NCBI RefSeq assembly: GCF_034521915.1
Contig: NZ_JAXHLU010000009.1
Coordinates: 1 to 64,000 of the forward strand
Direction of reading: 5' to 3'
DNA length: 64,000 nt
Origin: Fodinibius sp034521915
Lineage (GTDB): Bacteria > Bacteroidota > Rhodothermia > Balneolales > Balneolaceae
Made by a program: the position numbers and the translations under genes. Below, piece after piece: positions 35,523-43,335 of this stretch; position 1 is the stretch's first letter; each line of letters opens with the position of its first letter. Under the pieces are notes generated by a model. It made no database searches, was not told the DNA's origin, and was given only the letters and a program-made list of their open reading frames with translations.

Positions 35523-35770
35523 GCTAAATAACGGTTTATACTTTGCGGATTTTAGGTGGTAGATCCGAAAAGTTTGTGCAGGAAATAAAAAATGGTTTAA
35601 AAACTCTAATGATATATTAATTAAAACGCGTTTTTCGGTTGAAATGTAGTCTTTTGTGTCAACCACCCCTGCCCCCTCCTTTATGTACAGACTTGGGACA
35701 TCCTTTACAGGTGTTCGGAAACATGGTTTACACTTCTAAGTTCAACAATTTTGGGTACTCTTTGGCTAAA

Positions 35771-35778
35771 AAGGAGGT
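35771..35778 (+). promoter_or_regulatory. Strong Shine-Dalgarno of the IS481 transposase
   Basis: AAGGAGGT, a near-perfect anti-SD match, ends 3 bases before the GTG start at 35782. Most chromosomal genes in the window lack such a site, so it marks this gene as built for translation in many hosts and decides the start. Confidence 0.7.
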
Positions 35779-35781
35779 CAA

Positions 35782-36954
35782 GTGCCCTGGAAAAACCAGC
35801 AAACGACCATGGAATTACGAGCCGAATTTGTACAATTAGCAGATCAACCAACCGCAAATATGAGCCAGTTGTGTCGCCGCTTTGGCATTAGCCGCCCAAC
35901 GGGATATAAATGGTTACGACGATGGCGCCAAGAAGGGAAACCCGGACTGGCCGATCGGTGTCGGCGGCCCCACCACTCTCTGAATAAAACACCGGAGCAT
36001 ATCGAAGCGGTCATTATCCAGGCGCGCAGGCGGTTCCCCGGCTGGGGCGGACGTAAGCTGCGCCGCTGGATTCGCAACAAAATCGATGATGGCACCTTCG
36101 GCCTTTCGGTCGAGCAGCTGCCTGCCCCGTCGACGATTACTCGTATTCTCGACCGCCATAACCTATTGGGGAATCCATCTGAGACAAGGCGCAATAAAAC
36201 GTATAAGCGGTTCGAGCGGGATCGTCCGAACCAACTCTGGCAGCTCGACTTTAAGGGGGAGTTTCCGCTGATGGGCGGCCAACTATGTTATCCGCTGACG
36301 CTGGTCGATGATCATTCCCGGTTCTGTGTTTTGCTGCAGGCTTGCCAGAACCAGCGGCGGGAAACCGTACAACAACTGTTAGAGACCGCCTTCCGCCGGT
36401 ATGGACTCCCAAAAGCGATTCTTCTCGATAATGGTCCGCCATGGGGAGCCGGGATAGGGTGGAGAGCTGATGGTCCGTACTATACTGGTCTGACCGCCTG
36501 GCTAATGCTATCGGGGATTAAGGTCATTTATGCACGGCCGGGTCAACCGCAAACAAAAGGAAAAAACGAACGATTTAATGGGACCCTGCAGGCAGAGGTG
36601 TTGGAGTGGCGACAATTTTCTGGCTGGCCTGAGCTCAACCAGAGCTTTACCCGTTGGCGGCGAATATACAATACCGAACGTCCGCATGAGGCGTTGGACA
36701 TGGAAGTGCCAGCTCGCCATTTCCAGCCAAGTCCGATGGACTTTCCCACCAAGCTACCGGAGGTTAGCTATGGTCCCGACGACCAGCAACGAAAGGTAGA
36801 TATAGACGGAAGAATAAGCTTCCAAGGAGACGAATATCGCGTGGGCAAGGCCTTTGGTGGTTATCCTGTGGCCCTTCGGCCGAATGGTCAGCCCGAGAAG
36901 TGGAACGTATATTTTTGTCATCAACACATTCGAACCATACATTTAACGGACTAA
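35782..36954 (+). CDS. IS481-family transposase
   Basis: A 390-residue DDE transposase with GTG start. An N-terminal helix-turn-helix (MSQLCRRFGISRPTGYKWLRRW) is followed by a second DNA-binding segment and the integrase core with catalytic residues in WQLDFKGEF, L-L-D-N-G-P-P-W and K-G-K-N-E-R-F-N-G-T-L. The C-terminal IS481 domain (GRISFQGDEYRVGKAFGGY) is complete. No frameshift or stop is seen and the ends and target duplication are intact, so the element looks recent and possibly active. Confidence 0.94.
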   Translation: MPWKNQQTTMELRAEFVQLADQPTANMSQLCRRFGISRPTGYKWLRRWRQEGKPGLADRCRRPHHSLNKTPEHIEAVIIQARRRFPGWGGRKLRRWIRNKIDDGTFGLSVEQLPAPSTITRILDRHNLLGNPSETRRNKTYKRFERDRPNQLWQLDFKGEFPLMGGQLCYPLTLVDDHSRFCVLLQACQNQRRETVQQLLETAFRRYGLPKAILLDNGPPWGAGIGWRADGPYYTGLTAWLMLSGIKVIYARPGQPQTKGKNERFNGTLQAEVLEWRQFSGWPELNQSFTRWRRIYNTERPHEALDMEVPARHFQPSPMDFPTKLPEVSYGPDDQQRKVDIDGRISFQGDEYRVGKAFGGYPVALRPNGQPEKWNVYFCHQHIRTIHLTD

Positions 36955-37011
36955 ATGTGTAAACTATCTCCCAAAACAGGTGTTAACCATGTCTCCGGTC
37001 TTTACACTTTA

Positions 37012-37255
37012 AAAGGAGGGGGAAAAGTGGCAACTAGGAGTTTCTCCCCTTATGAAGGGGAGATTAAGAGGGGTTGTTTAAGTACATGGATTATATCTCA
37101 ACCGTACAATACGCTACTTTAAATTATTGTTATTTAATAATGATAGTATACCCTTAGCATCAAAACCCCGAGGGTCTAAAATTATCATAAGTTATTATTG
37201 GATTTTCTGAGTTTTGCAAAGACCTCAGGGTTTAACGCAAATAAAATTATGTTAT
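37012..37255. other. Intergenic hairpins between IS481 and ispE
   Basis: Contains AAAGGAGGGGG (37012-37022, right half of the hairpin hit by IS481), a second hairpin TCTCCCCTT-ATG-AAGGGGAGA (37043-37063), and AACCCCGAGGGT and CCTCAGGGTTT segments near 37164 and 37223. The word GTTTTGCAAAG at about 37212 recurs upstream of the split outer-membrane gene. No ORF. Confidence 0.5.
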
Positions 37256-38131
37256 ATGGCTAACGACGTCTGGATTGCCGATTCGTATGCGAAAATCAAT
37301 TTAGGATTGCACGTTCTGGAACGCCTGCCCACCGGTTATCACGCCATAGAAACAGGAATGTGTTTTCTAGAATGGCGCGATCATTTTGAGGTAAAAAAGG
37401 CTCCGGAAATGAAGCTGGAGATGGATGATGAGCATATCCCTACTGATGAAAGCAACCTCATAAACAAAGCTATAGAAACGCTTGATAGATACATCGGCCT
37501 GCAGCATAATTATTTAATTCGCGTTGACAAACGAATTCCTGCAGGGGCCGGACTTGGCGGCGGCAGCAGTAATGCAGCACTTACGCTGCGGATGCTTAAC
37601 AAAATTGAGGAACTGGGACTTACTGACGATGAACTCATTGACTTGAGCCGCGATCTCGGAGCCGATGTCCCTTTCTTTATCAAAGGGAAACCTGGCATTG
37701 CCAAGGGCATTGGTCATGAAATTGAACAGCTGGACTTACAACCTAATTTCTGGATTGTTACCTGCTTTCCCAATGAGCAGAGCAGTACGGCCGAAGCGTA
37801 TCAAAACTGTGTGCCCGATCCTGAGCCAGAATTCGATCTTAAGAAGATACTTACCGAAGAAGATATTGACGAATGGCAATTCATCCTCAATAATGATCTG
37901 GAGAAATCAGTGTTTCCGCGCATTAATGTATCCGGGAATATGAAAGATCAGATGTATGAATTTGGGGCTACCTATGCTTCGATGACGGGAAGCGGCTCAG
38001 CAGTGTACGGCATTTTTGAGCAGGATTTTGTGGCAACCAATGCTTATAAGGGATTATTAGAACTGGACTTCCCAACGAATTTAACGCGTCCCGGCTTTAA
38101 ACCTGATTACGGGATTTACCGAAAAGCATGA
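37256..38131 (+). CDS. ispE: 4-diphosphocytidyl-2-C-methyl-D-erythritol kinase
   Basis: A 291-residue GHMP kinase starting at ATG 37256 (MANDVWIADSYAKINLGLHV); the open frame extends 14 codons upstream into repeat-like sequence and is not a credible start. The ATP-binding motif is P-A-G-A-G-L-G-G-G-S-S-N-A-A, and D-V-P-F-F and the C-terminal MTGSGSAVYGIF motif fit IspE. It phosphorylates CDP-methylerythritol in the non-mevalonate isoprenoid pathway, so the organism uses MEP. It is a single gene, followed by a hairpin and an MFS carrier gene. Confidence 0.95.
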   Translation: MANDVWIADSYAKINLGLHVLERLPTGYHAIETGMCFLEWRDHFEVKKAPEMKLEMDDEHIPTDESNLINKAIETLDRYIGLQHNYLIRVDKRIPAGAGLGGGSSNAALTLRMLNKIEELGLTDDELIDLSRDLGADVPFFIKGKPGIAKGIGHEIEQLDLQPNFWIVTCFPNEQSSTAEAYQNCVPDPEPEFDLKKILTEEDIDEWQFILNNDLEKSVFPRINVSGNMKDQMYEFGATYASMTGSGSAVYGIFEQDFVATNAYKGLLELDFPTNLTRPGFKPDYGIYRKA

Positions 38132-38163
38132 AATAAATTGTAAATATTAAGAGATATACAACA

Positions 38164-38196
38164 AGATGCCTGGCATTTCAACAGTGTCGGGTATCT
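38164..38196 (+). terminator. Imperfect hairpin after ispE
   Basis: AGATGCCTGGCA and TGTCGGGTATCT pair with G-T wobbles. It resembles the stronger AAATGCCCGGCACTT hairpin at 32814, so the two probably belong to one repeat family. It lies just before the MFS gene. Confidence 0.5.
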
Positions 38197-38203
38197 TAAT
38201 AAT

Positions 38204-39403
38204 ATGGCCGACAAGAAAAAGGAAGTCTTTTTCATCATATTTTCTCTTTGGTTATTGGTCTTTGCCGCCAGCAGCCAAATTATGATTATTGCGCCTATCC
38301 TCCCGCGCATCAGTGAGCAACTGGCTGTTTCAGAAGCGCTGCTCGGCACCCTTGTTACCGCTTATGCTGTAATGGTTGGCATCTGTGCTTTGATTACAGG
38401 ACCCATTTCTGACAAGATTGGTCGGCGCAAAATATTACTTATAGGCACGGGACTTATGACATTCTCCCTGTTCCTTCATGGCTTTGTCTTCAATTTTACG
38501 AGTTTCTTGTTTGTACGGGGATTGGCGGGCGCTGCCGGCGGAATTCTCAGTGGCGCATCGGTTTCTTATGTGGGAGATTATTTCCCCTACGAGCGACGCG
38601 GGTGGGCGAATGGATGGATCATGAGTGGCATCGCCATGGGACAAATTTTGGGAATACCTATAGGTACCATTTTAGCAGAATATTTTGGTTTTCGAGCCCC
38701 ATTTCTTGCTTTTGCCATTCTCATGTTGCTAGCCCTACTGTTAATTTGGCTTACCGTCCCACAACCGGATATCAAACTCCAGAAAGCAAAAATTACAGTA
38801 GTCGGATCCATCCGAAAATACCTGATTATGCTTCGCAAGCCCGAAATTATTGCTTCAGCCGTTAGTTATTTTCTGATGTTTTTAAGCCTGTCGGTGTATG
38901 TGATTTACCTGCCCACCTGGTTAGAAACTACTTTCAATGTATCCGGAAATGAAATAGCTTCACTCTTTTTGGTGGGTGGGATCGCAAATGTCGTAACCGG
39001 ACCACAGGCAGGAAAACTTTCAGATCTGTGGGGACGAAAAAGCATTATCATTATCTCTTGCATTGGGTTAGCTCTGGTTATGGGGCTGACCATTCCCCTT
39101 GTTCAATCGTTCTGGGTAGCCTATGTGCTATTTTTTGTGATTATGATTCTGGTGGCCATGCGAATAAGTCCGTTCCAGGCACTTACCACGGAGTTGGTTT
39201 CGGGGCGCAAGAGGGGTACGCTAATGAGTCTACTCGTAGCTATTGGTCAGGTCGGATATGGGATAGGCGGCACCATTGCCGGACCTGCTTATGTATCACA
39301 GGGATATATTAGCAATACACTGATTGGAGCTGCTATGATCTTGGGAATGGCCTTGATCGTTTGGAAATATCTTCCCGAACCTGAGCTAAAACATTCCAAT
39401 TAA
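38204..39403 (+). CDS. MFS transporter
   Basis: A 399-residue major facilitator with about twelve hydrophobic segments. The intracellular loop signature between the second and third segments is G-P-I-S-D-K-I-G-R-R-K, with a second copy G-K-L-S-D-L-W-G-R-K after the middle loop. The N-terminus lies inside. The family exports drugs or carries small solutes by proton exchange; the ligand cannot be inferred. It is probably an inner-membrane efflux carrier. Starts 72 bases after ispE on the same strand and ends 84 bases before glycogen phosphorylase. Confidence 0.9.
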   Translation: MADKKKEVFFIIFSLWLLVFAASSQIMIIAPILPRISEQLAVSEALLGTLVTAYAVMVGICALITGPISDKIGRRKILLIGTGLMTFSLFLHGFVFNFTSFLFVRGLAGAAGGILSGASVSYVGDYFPYERRGWANGWIMSGIAMGQILGIPIGTILAEYFGFRAPFLAFAILMLLALLLIWLTVPQPDIKLQKAKITVVGSIRKYLIMLRKPEIIASAVSYFLMFLSLSVYVIYLPTWLETTFNVSGNEIASLFLVGGIANVVTGPQAGKLSDLWGRKSIIIISCIGLALVMGLTIPLVQSFWVAYVLFFVIMILVAMRISPFQALTTELVSGRKRGTLMSLLVAIGQVGYGIGGTIAGPAYVSQGYISNTLIGAAMILGMALIVWKYLPEPELKHSN

Positions 39404-39487
39404 TTTACTTCATTTTCCGTTTTTAATTCTTGTATTTTCCTCATTACTTATCTCGTCACTAATTTAGCAACCTAATTGTCTTTTCAG

Positions 39488-41947
39488 ATGTCAACTGATA
39501 CAACTCTTAATCCCCGAACCGGAATGGACGTCGATTCTTTTCGGGAAGATATCAAGCAGCACCTTCATTATACCCTAGCAAAAAATAAATATTCCTCCAC
39601 CGACTGGGATCACTATCGCAGTGTAGTATTGGCCGTAATGGATCGGCTGCATGACCGTTGGATCAATACCCAGCAGCGCTATTATCAGAACGAGTCGAAG
39701 CGAGTTTACTACTTGTCGATGGAGTATTTGATTGGCCGGTTGATGGATAACATGTTGATCAATCTGGGAATGCAGGATGTTGCCGCCGAAGCTATTGAAG
39801 AACTCGGCTTCGATTATGATAAAGTTCGCGAAGCAGAAGTAGATGCCGGGCTTGGAAATGGCGGGCTTGGACGTCTGGCTGCCTGTTTCCTGGATTCGAT
39901 GGCTACGCTTGGCGTGCCGGCACTGGGATACGGCATCCGGTATGACTACGGAATTTTTGATCAGGATATCGAAGATGGTTGGCAGATCGAGAAACCCGAT
40001 ATGTGGCTGCAATACGGCTATCCGTGGAGCGTCGTGCGTCCCAAGAAAAAATTCAAGGTGCAGTTTTATGGGGATACCACAGCCAGCGAAGACGGCAATG
40101 GACGCCTGCATTACGAATGGGTGAATACTCATAATGTAACAGCGCTGGCTTATGATACGCCTATTCCCGGCTTCCAGAATGATGTAGTCAACAATCTGCG
40201 CCTCTGGAAAGCAACTTCTGATGAAGGCTTCGATCTCAAAAGCTTCAATCAGGGGGATTATATCGAGGCGGTGCGCAGTAACCTGCTTGAGGAAAATATT
40301 TCGCGCGTACTCTATCCCAATGATAAAGTGTTTAAGGGACAAGAATTGCGGCTCAAGCAGGAGTACTTCCTGGTTTCTGCCTCGCTGCAGGACGCGATGA
40401 ATCGCTTTAAAAAGCAGTTCGATGACTTCCGAAAAATTCCGGATCAAATGGCCATTCAGTGCAATGATACACATCCCAATTTAGCAGTCCCCGAACTAAT
40501 GCGCATGCTAATGGATTTGGAAGGATTGAAGTGGGAACCGGCCTGGGATATCGTCTCGAAGACCATTAACTATACCAATCACACCCTGATGCCGGAAGCA
40601 CTCGAAAAATGGCCGCTTTCGCTGATGTCGAACTTACTGCCGCGCCATGTACAGATAATCCGGGAGATCGACCGGCGATTTCTCAACTCAATTGATGTAT
40701 CCGGCGATGATCGCGACAAAAAGAATCGGATGCGGGTGATCAGCAACGAGATGGACGCCCGCGTACGGATGGGGAATCTGGGCATCATTGGCGCAAAAAA
40801 AGTAAATGGAGTATCAGAGCTGCACAGTGATTTGATGAAAAAAACCATTTTTAAAGATTTTGCCAATCACTTCCCTGAAAAGTTTACTAATGTGACGAAT
40901 GGCATTACGCCCCGTCGCTGGCTCCGACAATGTAATCGCGAGCTGGCCGATTTAATTTCTGAACGAATTGGAGATGAATGGGTTACACATCTTGATCAGC
41001 TGCAAGAGGTTGAGCAGTTTGCCGAAGATGAGGATTTCCAATCAGCATTCAAGGAAATTAAGCTCCGCAACAAACAAAAGCTGGCTAATTATATTAAGGA
41101 TACGATGGGCGTGACGGTTAATCCTGAGTCCATTTTTGACATCCAGATCAAGCGTATCCACGAGTATAAGCGTCAGCTGATGGCATTAATGCATGCCATT
41201 ACGCTGTATAACCGCATTAAAGATGATCCTAATGCAGATATCGAGCCGCGCACGCTGCTCTTTGCAGGGAAAGCTGCTCCCGGCTATACGATGGCGAAAT
41301 TGCACATCAAGTTAATTAATAGCGTAGCCGAAGTTATTAACAACGACCCGGAAGTAGCCCCCAAATTAAAGGTCTTGTTCTTGCCAGATTATAGTGTTAC
41401 ACTAGCTGAAAAGATGATACCGGCTGCAAACTTATCCGAGCAGATTTCCACAGCGGGTATGGAGGCATCTGGAACCGGGAATATGAAATTTGCCCTGAAT
41501 GGCGCTTTAACCATCGGCACGCTGGACGGAGCGAATATTGAGATCCGTGAGCAGGTGGGCAAAGAAAATATCTTTATCTTTGGGCATACCGTTGATGAAA
41601 TTGAAGAAGTCCGAGCTCAGGGATATAATCCACAGGAAATTTATGAGTCGGATGAGGAACTCAAACAAGTAATCGACCAGATCCACAAAGGATATTTCAG
41701 TCCCGATAATCCCGATCTGTTTCATCCAATAACGAATGCGTTACTTAATCAGGGTGACTACTTTATGGTGTTGGCTGACTACCGTAAGTACGTAGAGAAA
41801 CAGGAAGAGGTCGAAGCTAATTACCGCGATCAGTTTGACTGGAATCGCAAAGCAATTATCAACGTGGCCAATATGGGACACTTTTCATCCGATCGCTCTA
41901 TTAAAGATTACTGTGAGCGTATTTGGGATGTAGAAGTCAATCAATAA
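39488..41947 (+). CDS. glgP: Glycogen/starch phosphorylase
   Basis: An 819-residue family GT35 phosphorylase with ATG at 39488 (the frame opens four codons earlier at a TTG). It releases glucose 1-phosphate from alpha-1,4-glucans using pyridoxal phosphate. The PLP-lysine region reads E-A-S-G-T-G-N-M-K-F-A-L-N-G with the lysine in NMK, followed by LTIGTLDGANIEI. Conserved N-terminal elements are YYLSMEYLIGR and DAGLGNGGLGRLAACFLDS. Length is normal for the long (GlgP/MalP) type. It stands alone, with no other glycogen gene nearby. A terminator follows. Confidence 0.97.
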   Translation: MSTDTTLNPRTGMDVDSFREDIKQHLHYTLAKNKYSSTDWDHYRSVVLAVMDRLHDRWINTQQRYYQNESKRVYYLSMEYLIGRLMDNMLINLGMQDVAAEAIEELGFDYDKVREAEVDAGLGNGGLGRLAACFLDSMATLGVPALGYGIRYDYGIFDQDIEDGWQIEKPDMWLQYGYPWSVVRPKKKFKVQFYGDTTASEDGNGRLHYEWVNTHNVTALAYDTPIPGFQNDVVNNLRLWKATSDEGFDLKSFNQGDYIEAVRSNLLEENISRVLYPNDKVFKGQELRLKQEYFLVSASLQDAMNRFKKQFDDFRKIPDQMAIQCNDTHPNLAVPELMRMLMDLEGLKWEPAWDIVSKTINYTNHTLMPEALEKWPLSLMSNLLPRHVQIIREIDRRFLNSIDVSGDDRDKKNRMRVISNEMDARVRMGNLGIIGAKKVNGVSELHSDLMKKTIFKDFANHFPEKFTNVTNGITPRRWLRQCNRELADLISERIGDEWVTHLDQLQEVEQFAEDEDFQSAFKEIKLRNKQKLANYIKDTMGVTVNPESIFDIQIKRIHEYKRQLMALMHAITLYNRIKDDPNADIEPRTLLFAGKAAPGYTMAKLHIKLINSVAEVINNDPEVAPKLKVLFLPDYSVTLAEKMIPAANLSEQISTAGMEASGTGNMKFALNGALTIGTLDGANIEIREQVGKENIFIFGHTVDEIEEVRAQGYNPQEIYESDEELKQVIDQIHKGYFSPDNPDLFHPITNALLNQGDYFMVLADYRKYVEKQEEVEANYRDQFDWNRKAIINVANMGHFSSDRSIKDYCERIWDVEVNQ

Positions 41948-41972
41948 AAACCATCTTACTCTAACTTTTATT

Positions 41973-42005
41973 AAGTGCCGGGGAATGTAGCCTTGCTCGG
42001 CACTT
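41973..42005 (+). terminator. Hairpin after glycogen phosphorylase
   Basis: Arms AAGTGCCG and CGGCACTT with a 17-base loop, 26 bases past the stop codon. No long T run. Probable terminator or 3'-stabilising hairpin. Confidence 0.55.
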
Positions 42006-42073
42006 GATGTATTAAGCTTGAAAAGAAACAATTTTTAACTATTTTATTTGTATGCTCAACTAAATTAGGAGTT

Positions 42074-42505
42074 ATGGCTAATAGACTAACAGAAAACAAC
42101 ATCTTTTTTCTTACCTCAGCATTTGCTCGAAAGCTGGGTAACCAAGCTGATCAAATATTTGAAACCGTAGGTTTATCCTCTTCTCACGCCCTACTTCTAC
42201 ATTTAGTTAATAAAAATCCCGAAGTTCAACCAAGCCAATTGGCAAAAATGCTTCATTTAAAACCATCTACAATAACCCGGTTGGTTCAAAAGCTTGATCG
42301 TCGCGGATTAGTTAAAAAACAATCAGCAGGGCGTGCCAAAAAAATTGTATGTACAAGTGATGGACAAAATACTGCTGAGGAAGTACAGAAAAAGTGGGAG
42401 AAGCTAATCCAACTAAAAAGAGAGGAGTTGGGGGAACGCTATGTTGAAGTGTTATCAGAGATGATTTCGAATGCTCTGGATACCATGGAAGAGAAATCAG
42501 AATAA
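42074..42505 (+). CDS. MarR-family transcriptional regulator
   Basis: A 143-residue winged-helix regulator. The DNA-binding part is visible as QPSQLAKMLHLKPSTITRLVQKLDRRGLVKKQSAG-type sequence (about residues 55-92), flanked by dimerisation helices at both ends. An AGGAG site ends three bases before the ATG. MarR proteins repress efflux or detoxification genes and respond to phenolics or oxidants. No obvious partner is adjacent; the ring-cleaving dioxygenase cluster at 3.4 kb would be an attractive but unproven target. It is a single gene convergent with the unknown 189-residue gene. Confidence 0.88.
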   Translation: MANRLTENNIFFLTSAFARKLGNQADQIFETVGLSSSHALLLHLVNKNPEVQPSQLAKMLHLKPSTITRLVQKLDRRGLVKKQSAGRAKKIVCTSDGQNTAEEVQKKWEKLIQLKREELGERYVEVLSEMISNALDTMEEKSE

Positions 42506-42594
42506 AAACTAACTAAGTCAGAAATCAAGAATAATATTGCCTCGTTTTTCTATCATAACTCTTCTAAAAGTCTACAGACGAGACAGAAAAAATA

Positions 42595-43164
42595 TCAAAA
42601 AAGATTGGCCTGTTCGCTGTCTTCCTTGGGGGCACGTTCAATCTTGGGATTGGTAATTTCGCCCTGCTCAACCTTAAGCATATCGGATTTGAACTTTTTC
42701 CCGTAAATTTGCTTAGCGATACCTTGAAGTGCCTTTTCTCCACGGGGAGTAATAAGCAGACGATCATGGTCGTCCAGCGATAAGAAGCCAAACTCCTTTA
42801 AATCATTAACAATCATATAGGCAAGCTTACTTACCGCACCGCAATTTTGCTCCACATAATTTCGACGTGGTGCTTCTTCATTCGCAGCATAAACGAGACC
42901 AAGAACATTCATTTCAACCTCGGTAAGTGGAAAGCCCTCCGATCCCCGGCTTAGCATATCATCCCAAGCCTCTTGGCTGTAATAACGGCCAAACCACCAT
43001 TTCCCTTCCTTGATAAGCTTATTGGTTACCGTACAGGCAAAATATTCTCCGGGTTTAGCTTTCTTGGGGATGCCCCGCTCTCGATACATCGAAACCAACG
43101 TTGCCAAATCCAGTTCATGAAGATTCGGCGGATAGCTGAAATATGTATCAGATTGTTTTTCCAT
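42595..43164 (-). CDS. Unknown 189-residue protein downstream of topA
   Basis: No family recognised with confidence. The sequence is soluble, with no signal peptide or membrane segment. Residues about 85-150 (FPLTEVEMNVLGLVYAANEE, then KLAYMIVNDLKEFGFLSLDD, DRLLITPRGEKALQGIAKQI) look like a winged-helix fold ending in an ITPRGEKAL wing as in many regulators. The C-terminus (residues 160-189) is charged and disordered. It is read in the same direction as topA, separated by 171 bases that hold a palindromic repeat. A DNA-related role is only a guess from fold-like features. Confidence 0.6.
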   Translation of the reverse strand: MEKQSDTYFSYPPNLHELDLATLVSMYRERGIPKKAKPGEYFACTVTNKLIKEGKWWFGRYYSQEAWDDMLSRGSEGFPLTEVEMNVLGLVYAANEEAPRRNYVEQNCGAVSKLAYMIVNDLKEFGFLSLDDHDRLLITPRGEKALQGIAKQIYGKKFKSDMLKVEQGEITNPKIERAPKEDSEQANLF

Positions 43165-43195
43165 GACGCCTCAAGTTAGAAAACTGGAACCTTAT

Positions 43196-43288
43196 TGTCA
43201 TGTTAAATTTACACGATTTTTAATCGCGTATCCTGAACTTGTTTCAGAATCTTCCTTTAACAGATGCTGAAATAAATTCAGCATGACA
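43196..43288. repeat. Compound palindromic repeat, second copy
   Basis: Shares TGTCA...TGACA ends, the hairpin CCTGAA-CTTGTT-TCAG, and TGCTGAA-ATAAA-TTCAGCA with the element at 11049-11115, with an extra ACGATTTTTAATCGCGT insert. It lies between topA and the unknown gene. Confidence 0.78.
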
Positions 43289-43335
43289 CATCAGTCTTAC
43301 AAGATGATAATCTGTACAAGAAACAATCTTCTCAC

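Larger units (their letters stand above)
35684..37006. mobile_element. IS481-family insertion sequence, 1323 bp, with CTTTA duplication
   Basis: Fifty-base imperfect terminal inverted repeats (35684-35733 and 36957-37006) both begin TGTA and match at about 35 of 50 positions; both contain an inner GTTTACAC. A 5-bp direct duplication CTTTA flanks it (35679-35683 and 37007-37011). It carries one complete transposase on the plus strand. The target was the tip of a hairpin: with the element and one CTTTA removed, the flanks form CCCCCTCCTTT-A-AAAGGAGGGGG. Confidence 0.92.

Noticed and set aside
37214..37255. Upstream extension of ispE (14 more codons)
   Set aside because: The extension reads through repeat-like sequence and the family starts at the ATG 37256.
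39575..40474. 299-residue open frame antisense to glgP
   Set aside because: It lies wholly inside the coding region of glycogen phosphorylase, shows no domain and follows the codon pattern of the sense gene. It is a shadow frame.
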